NCBI GenBank assembly: GCA_944321715.1
Contig: CALUMJ010000026.1
Coordinates: 1-38,859, forward strand
Reading direction: 5' to 3'
Source of the DNA: an uncultured Muribaculaceae bacterium
GTDB taxonomy: Bacteria > Bacteroidota > Bacteroidia > Bacteroidales > Muribaculaceae
DNA: 38,859 nt
Position numbers and translations under genes: made by a program. The notes below the pieces were generated by a model, which was not told the DNA's origin, did no database searches, and saw only the letters and a program-made list of their open reading frames with translations. Below are positions 34,270 through 38,859 of this stretch, piece after piece (the first letter of the stretch is position 1; each line of letters begins with the position of its first letter).

Positions 34270-35838
34270 ATGGTCGAAGAGTTGCAATTAAGGGTAAGTC
34301 CCGAAGTGGCCTATGACAATGCCAACCTTAAAAGTTTTGTGGCCGCGAAAATAAATGTCGGGCAAAATGATATTTGCGACATTGTGATTGCGAAACGGTC
34401 GATTGATGCCCGTCAGCGCAATGTGATGGTGAATCTGCGTTTAATGGTGTATGTGGGCGAGAATCCACAGTCTTCGCCAATCGCAGTTCCTGTTGATTAT
34501 AAGCCTGTGCCAGATGATGCACCTGTGGCTGTAGTTGTCGGCATGGGGCCTGGCGGGCTGTTTGCTGCATTGCGGCTAATCGAGCTGGGTGTGCGTCCAA
34601 TCATTATAGAGCGAGGCAAGCCAGTCAAGGAACGTAGCATTGATATAGCACAGATTTCCCGTGTCGGAATTGTTAATCCCGATTCAAATTATTGTTTCGG
34701 GGAGGGTGGCGCTGGGGCTTTCTCGGATGGCAAACTGTTTACGCGTAGTAAAAAGCGTGGGTCGGTAGAACGTGTCTTGAATATATTTCACCAGCATGGT
34801 GCTTCGCAAGATATATTGGTAGATGCACATCCTCATATAGGCAGCGACAAGTTGCCACGGGTTATAGAGGCCATGCGTGGCACAATATTGCAATGTGGTG
34901 GAAAGGTGTATTTTTCTACCCGAGTCACAGGGCTTATTGTAAGAAATGGGGCTGTAGCAGGAGTGGAATGTAGTGATGGTAGGCAGGTAGAAGGACCTGT
35001 AATACTTGCTACCGGACATTCGGCTCGTGACGTGTATGAAATGCTTTGGCGGCAAAAAATCCGCATAGAGGCCAAAGGCATAGCTATGGGTGTGAGACTT
35101 GAACATCCGCAACACTTGATTGACCAAATACAGTATCACAGCAAAAATGGCAGGGGGCTTTATTTGCCGGCCGCAGAATATTCGTTTGTGACGCAAGTTG
35201 ATGGCCGAGGGGTGTATTCATTCTGCATGTGTCCTGGCGGGGTAGTGGTTCCTGCTGCCAGTGGCTCTGACCAACTTGTTGTGAATGGAATGTCGGCATC
35301 GGGCCGAAATTCAAAGTGGGCCAATTCGGGCATGGTAGTGGAGATGCATCCCGAAGATTTGCCTGATTACCGCCCCGATGACCCGTTGTGTGTCATGCGC
35401 TTTCAGGAGAAACTTGAGCGCCGTTGCTTCGAGGCGGCTAACCGGTCGCAATGTGCAGGGGCGCAGCGCATGGTAGATTTTGTGGAAGGTCGCAACAGTT
35501 GCGACTTGCCAAGGTCGTCTTATCCAGCTGGGCTTCAGCCTTCGCGGCTCGATATGTGGCTCCCTGCATTGATTGGAAACAGGCTACGCAAAGGCTTCAG
35601 AGCTTTCGGAAATTCGGCACGAGGTTTCCTCACCAACGAGGCTGTTGTCATAGGGGTTGAAACTCGCACGTCATCTCCAGTGCGCATTGTGCGCGACCCT
35701 GTGTCAATGAACCATATAGATATTAAAGGATTATATCCATGTGGCGAAGGTGCCGGTTATGCTGGAGGCATAGTATCGGCTGCTATTGATGGAGAGCGAT
35801 GTGCCGAGGCTCTCGTTGACGGCTTGCCGAGGATATAA
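34270..35838 (+). CDS. FAD-dependent dehydrogenase, COG2509 type
   Basis: A 522-residue flavoprotein with an N-terminal extension of about 80 residues. The FAD-binding Rossmann motif is G91-M-G93-P-G-G96 in VVVGMGPGGLFAALRL, with E114 of IIIERG to hold the ribose. YCFGEGGAGAFSDGKLFTR and VILATGHSARDVYE are typical of the uncharacterised COG2509 dehydrogenase family. The C-terminal GEGAGYAGGIVSAAIDGERC closes the FAD site. The substrate is unknown. It follows the macro-like gene by 6 bases, and the pairing of a possible ADP-ribose binder with a pyridine-nucleotide/FAD enzyme downstream of nadE is suggestive. Confidence 0.85.
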   Translation: MVEELQLRVSPEVAYDNANLKSFVAAKINVGQNDICDIVIAKRSIDARQRNVMVNLRLMVYVGENPQSSPIAVPVDYKPVPDDAPVAVVVGMGPGGLFAALRLIELGVRPIIIERGKPVKERSIDIAQISRVGIVNPDSNYCFGEGGAGAFSDGKLFTRSKKRGSVERVLNIFHQHGASQDILVDAHPHIGSDKLPRVIEAMRGTILQCGGKVYFSTRVTGLIVRNGAVAGVECSDGRQVEGPVILATGHSARDVYEMLWRQKIRIEAKGIAMGVRLEHPQHLIDQIQYHSKNGRGLYLPAAEYSFVTQVDGRGVYSFCMCPGGVVVPAASGSDQLVVNGMSASGRNSKWANSGMVVEMHPEDLPDYRPDDPLCVMRFQEKLERRCFEAANRSQCAGAQRMVDFVEGRNSCDLPRSSYPAGLQPSRLDMWLPALIGNRLRKGFRAFGNSARGFLTNEAVVIGVETRTSSPVRIVRDPVSMNHIDIKGLYPCGEGAGYAGGIVSAAIDGERCAEALVDGLPRI

Positions 35839-35856
35839 CATGGTGTATCAATGTCC

Positions 35857-35913
35857 TGAGCCTGTCGGAATATTATTCAAGATTGTTCAGAGTAAAATTT
35901 AAGCAGGCTCATA
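35857..35913. repeat. Hairpin-forming repeat, copy B
   Basis: TGAGCCTG (35857-35864) and CAGGCTCA (35904-35911) form a perfect 8-bp inverted repeat around 39 bases. The right arm and flank (35884-35913) match copy A at 13711-13740 in inverse orientation. It could act as a weak terminator for the nadE run, though no T tract follows, or be a tiny non-autonomous element. Confidence 0.45.
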
Positions 35914-35966
35914 TTGCGTTGATAAATAGTGTTGTTTAACATGTTTCCAAGATTTATGCAATATTT

Positions 35967-35998
35967 TTTTTTCGATTTAATCTTTTGATATATATTTG
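35967..35998 (+). promoter_or_regulatory. Predicted promoter of ppdK
   Basis: Perfect -7 box TATATTTG (35991-35998) with a T-rich -33 region (TTTT, 35967-35970) 20 bases upstream. Predicted start near 36005 gives a leader of about 85 bases before the ATG. Confidence 0.6.
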
Positions 35999-36089
35999 CA
36001 ATAGACAAAAACTTTCTATACAAACTTGCATAGCTTAATGAGAGTCCAAATAACTTTAATAATAAATTTCACTAACTAAATTATTCCGG

Positions 36090-38810
36090 ATGAAAAGAAT
36101 TTATACTTTCGGCAATGGCAAAGCAGAGGGTCGTGCCGACATGAAGAATCTTCTCGGAGGAAAAGGAGCAAATTTGGCCGAGATGAACTTAATCGGCGTT
36201 CCTGTTCCGCCTGGTTTCACCATCACTACCGAAGTTTGTACCGAGTACAACGAGAAGGGCAAAGATGCTATCGTGGCATTGCTTAAGAGCGATGTAGAAA
36301 AAGCTATCAACCATATTGAAGAACTTACTGGCAATAAATTTAACGATAGCGAAAATCCACTGCTCGTTTCTGTTCGTTCGGGTGCGCGTGTTTCGATGCC
36401 TGGAATGATGGATACGGTATTAAATCTTGGTATGAACGACCATGTGGTAGAAGCCTTGGCTCGCAAGTCGGGCAATCCACGTTTTGCATGGGACAGCTAT
36501 CGCCGTTTTGTGCAAATGTATGGTGATGTCGTACTTGGAATGAAACCTAAAAACAAGACAGATATTGACCCGTTTGAAGAAGTAATGGACGGCGTGAAGG
36601 CCGAAAAAGGTGTCAAGCTCGATACTGAACTTGATGTTGACGACCTCAAGAAGCTCGTCAAGCTGTTCAAGGCTGCTGTGCTTAACACTACTGGCCACGA
36701 CTTCCCCGAGAGCGCATGGGACCAATTGTGGGGAGCAATTTGCGCCGTGTTCGACAGTTGGATGAACGAGCGTGCTATATTGTATCGCCGCATGAACCAA
36801 ATACCCGAAGAGTGGGGTACTGCTGTGAACGTGCAAGCGATGGTTTATGGCAACATGGGCGAAACTTCGGCTACGGGTGTCGCTTTCACGCGTGATGCCG
36901 CGACAGGTGAGGATATATTCAATGGCGAATACCTCATCAATGCACAAGGTGAAGACGTTGTGGCTGGTGTTCGCACTCCGCAACAAATCACAATTGAAGG
37001 TTCGCGCCGTTGGGCAAAATTGCAAGGTATCAGCGAGGAAGAGCGCGCTTCTAAATATCCTTCACTCGAAGAGTCGATGCCTGAATGTGCAAAGGAACTT
37101 ATCGCGACACAGCAAAAGCTCGAAGACCACTATAAGGATATGCAAGACCTCGAATTTACTATCCAAAATGGCAAATTGTGGTTGCTGCAAACTCGCAACG
37201 GCAAGCGCACAGGTGCTGCCATGGTCAAGATTGCCATGGACTTGCTGCGTGCTGGTGTCATTGACGAGAAGACCGTTCTCCGCCGCATGGAACCGCAAAA
37301 ACTCGACGAATTGCTTCACCCAGTATTCGACAAGGCATCGTTGCAATCGGCAAAGGTTGTCGCTAAGGGTCTGCCAGCATCGCCGGGTGCGGCCACTGGT
37401 CAAATCGTATTCTTCGCCGACGATGCCGAAGCATGGGCCGAACGTAAGAAAAAAGTTATCATGGTACGCCTTGAAACTTCGCCCGAAGACCTTCGTGGCA
37501 TGAATAAGGCTCAAGGCATACTTACGGCTCGTGGTGGTATGACTTCACATGCAGCCGTTGTCGCTCGCGGTATGGGCAAATGCTGCGTTTCGGGTGCTGG
37601 AGAGATTGTAGTTGACTACAAGGCTCGCACCGTGACTATGGGCGGCAAAGTATTCAAGGAAGGTGATTGGATTTCACTCAATGGTAGCACGGGTGATGTG
37701 TACGAAGGATTGGTTTCGACTGTCGATGCCGAGCTTTCGGGCGACTTCGCTGCCATCATGAACCTTGCCGACAAATATACTAATGTATTTGTCCGCACTA
37801 ATGCCGACACTCCTCGCGATGCAACAGTAGCTCGTAAATTCGGCGCACGCGGTATCGGTTTGTGCCGTACTGAACACATGTTCTTTGAAGGCGACCGTAT
37901 CAAAGCGATGCGTGAAATGATTATTGCAAAGGATGAAACTGGCCGCCGCATAGCTCTTGCAAAGTTGCTTCCGATGCAGCGTAGCGACTTCGAGGGAATT
38001 TTTGAAGCTATGAATGGCTATGGTGTCACTATCCGTCTGCTTGACCCACCATTGCATGAATTTGTACCTCATCAACTCGCTACCCAAAAGGAATTGGCCG
38101 AAGAAATGGGCTTGACCATCGAAGAGGTAAAGAGTAAGTGCGATAGCCTTGAGGAATTCAACCCGATGCTTGGTCACCGTGGTTGCCGTCTTGGCAATAC
38201 TTATCCCGAAATCACCGAGATGCAAGCACGTGCCATTATTGAGGCAGCACTTAACGTGAAAGCTCGTGGCATTGATGTTCACCCCGAAATCATGGTTCCG
38301 CTCGTAGGTGTGGTTAAGGAATTGCAAATGCAGGCCGACATCATCAACCGCACAGCACAAACTGTGTTTGCTGAACGTGGTGATACAGTTCCTTATAAGA
38401 TTGGTACAATGATTGAAGTGCCTCGTGCTGCTCTTGTTGCCGACCAGATAGCTACGGTTGCCGACTTCTTCTCGTTCGGTACTAACGACCTCACTCAAAT
38501 GACATTTGGTTACTCGCGCGATGATGCTCCTAAGTTCTTGAAATTCTATAAAGAGCTTGGTATTATCAAGACCGACCCGTTTGAAGTCCTCGACCAGGAA
38601 GGCGTAGGCCAGCTTGTCGCTATGGGCGTGAAAAAGGGTAGGGCAACCAAGCCAGAACTCAAAGTGGGCATTTGCGGCGAACATGGTGGTGAACCATCTT
38701 CGGTTAAGTTCTGTGCACACCTTGGCATGAATTACGTATCGTGCAGTCCGTTCCGTGTGCCAATCGCCCGCGTAGCTGCGGCGCAGGCGGCGGTAGAGGA
38801 TACTCTCTAA
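36090..38810 (+). CDS. ppdK: Pyruvate, phosphate dikinase
   Basis: A 906-residue enzyme that interconverts pyruvate, ATP and Pi with PEP, AMP and PPi, linking glycolysis and gluconeogenesis in anaerobes. The N-terminal ATP-grasp domain opens with YTFGNGKAEG and NLLGGKGANLAEM. The swivelling phosphohistidine is H487 in GGMTSHAAVVARGMGKCC. The C-terminal TIM barrel has GLCRTEHMFF, GHRGCRLG, SFGTNDLTQMTFGYSRDD and the catalytic C862 in GICGEHGGEPSS, ending SCSPFRVPIARVAAAQA. Length is slightly above the 870-880 residues common in the family. Codon choice (more ACT, GCT, CGC) suggests high expression relative to neighbours. Single-gene unit with its own promoter. Confidence 0.97.
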   Translation: MKRIYTFGNGKAEGRADMKNLLGGKGANLAEMNLIGVPVPPGFTITTEVCTEYNEKGKDAIVALLKSDVEKAINHIEELTGNKFNDSENPLLVSVRSGARVSMPGMMDTVLNLGMNDHVVEALARKSGNPRFAWDSYRRFVQMYGDVVLGMKPKNKTDIDPFEEVMDGVKAEKGVKLDTELDVDDLKKLVKLFKAAVLNTTGHDFPESAWDQLWGAICAVFDSWMNERAILYRRMNQIPEEWGTAVNVQAMVYGNMGETSATGVAFTRDAATGEDIFNGEYLINAQGEDVVAGVRTPQQITIEGSRRWAKLQGISEEERASKYPSLEESMPECAKELIATQQKLEDHYKDMQDLEFTIQNGKLWLLQTRNGKRTGAAMVKIAMDLLRAGVIDEKTVLRRMEPQKLDELLHPVFDKASLQSAKVVAKGLPASPGAATGQIVFFADDAEAWAERKKKVIMVRLETSPEDLRGMNKAQGILTARGGMTSHAAVVARGMGKCCVSGAGEIVVDYKARTVTMGGKVFKEGDWISLNGSTGDVYEGLVSTVDAELSGDFAAIMNLADKYTNVFVRTNADTPRDATVARKFGARGIGLCRTEHMFFEGDRIKAMREMIIAKDETGRRIALAKLLPMQRSDFEGIFEAMNGYGVTIRLLDPPLHEFVPHQLATQKELAEEMGLTIEEVKSKCDSLEEFNPMLGHRGCRLGNTYPEITEMQARAIIEAALNVKARGIDVHPEIMVPLVGVVKELQMQADIINRTAQTVFAERGDTVPYKIGTMIEVPRAALVADQIATVADFFSFGTNDLTQMTFGYSRDDAPKFLKFYKELGIIKTDPFEVLDQEGVGQLVAMGVKKGRATKPELKVGICGEHGGEPSSVKFCAHLGMNYVSCSPFRVPIARVAAAQAAVEDTL

Positions 38811-38843
38811 GATTATCTTAAACATTGATTTAGGCTGTAATGT

Positions 38844-38856
38844 CCTGTATGACAGG
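38844..38856 (+). other. Short hairpin after ppdK, possibly the start of its terminator
   Basis: CCTGT (38844-38848) and ACAGG (38852-38856) can pair around a 3-base loop, 34 bases after the ppdK stop. The window ends before any T run could be seen, so termination is unproven. Confidence 0.25.
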
Positions 38857-38859
38857 CGT

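Noticed and set aside
37674-38825. 383-codon minus-strand frame inside ppdK
   Set aside because: The sense frame is an unmistakable, full-length dikinase. The antisense product matches nothing and results from codon bias.

Overview
The window comes from a member of the Bacteroidales, probably a gut lineage close to Muribaculaceae or Porphyromonadaceae; the exact family is a guess from protein flavour. The order-level call rests on several points. Many genes are preceded by the Bacteroidetes -7 box TAnnTTTG, several with a TTTG-like -33 box 19-21 bases upstream. There is a serine palmitoyltransferase of the Bacteroides sphingolipid type, a DUF4421 protein, a BspA-like leucine-rich-repeat surface protein with a Por-type C-terminal domain, a methylmalonyl-CoA mutase pair of the succinate-propionate type, and a PPi-type pyruvate phosphate dikinase. 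Coding density is high and the window is mostly chromosomal housekeeping. No rRNA, tRNA, CRISPR array, prophage or intact transposase was seen.

Left part (1-4.9 kb, minus strand): a likely operon metF - holB - addB-like nuclease, the last running off the left edge. From 4.9 to 5.36 kb lies a 459-base gap. It holds the metF promoter, a GTTAC/GTAAC half-site array, and what looks like an independent small RNA of about 158 nt with its own -7 box, four hairpins and a strong terminator. A separate consensus promoter follows for the next gene.

From 5.36 to 9.84 kb (plus strand) there is a tight operon of a GT4 glycosyltransferase, a C_GCAxxG_C_C-type redox protein and an NhaP2-type K+/H+ antiporter, then serine palmitoyltransferase on its own promoter. 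A bidirectional terminator closes this against the minus-strand pair of a PurF-like amidotransferase and a secreted phosphoesterase/beta-propeller protein (9.9-13.65 kb). Next on the minus strand are the two methylmalonyl-CoA mutase subunits (13.95-17.97 kb), with a textbook promoter and a perfect 16-bp palindrome just upstream.

From 18.3 to 22.8 kb lies a large LRR surface-protein gene broken by one frameshift near 18900. Phosphoglycerate kinase follows on the minus strand with tandem terminators, then a GT2 glycosyltransferase and a small outer-membrane beta-barrel. From 26.0 to 35.8 kb a plus-strand run carries NAD synthetase, TamB, a DUF4421 protein, a small macro-like/A1S_2505-like protein and a COG2509-type FAD dehydrogenase. 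Pyruvate phosphate dikinase fills the right end. A roughly 30-bp repeat near 13.7 kb recurs inverted near 35.9 kb and may be a relic of mobile-element ends.

The least explained items are the small RNA at 5.12-5.28 kb, the three cysteine clusters in the mutase small subunit, the divergent PurF, the macro-like protein and the frameshifted LRR protein.
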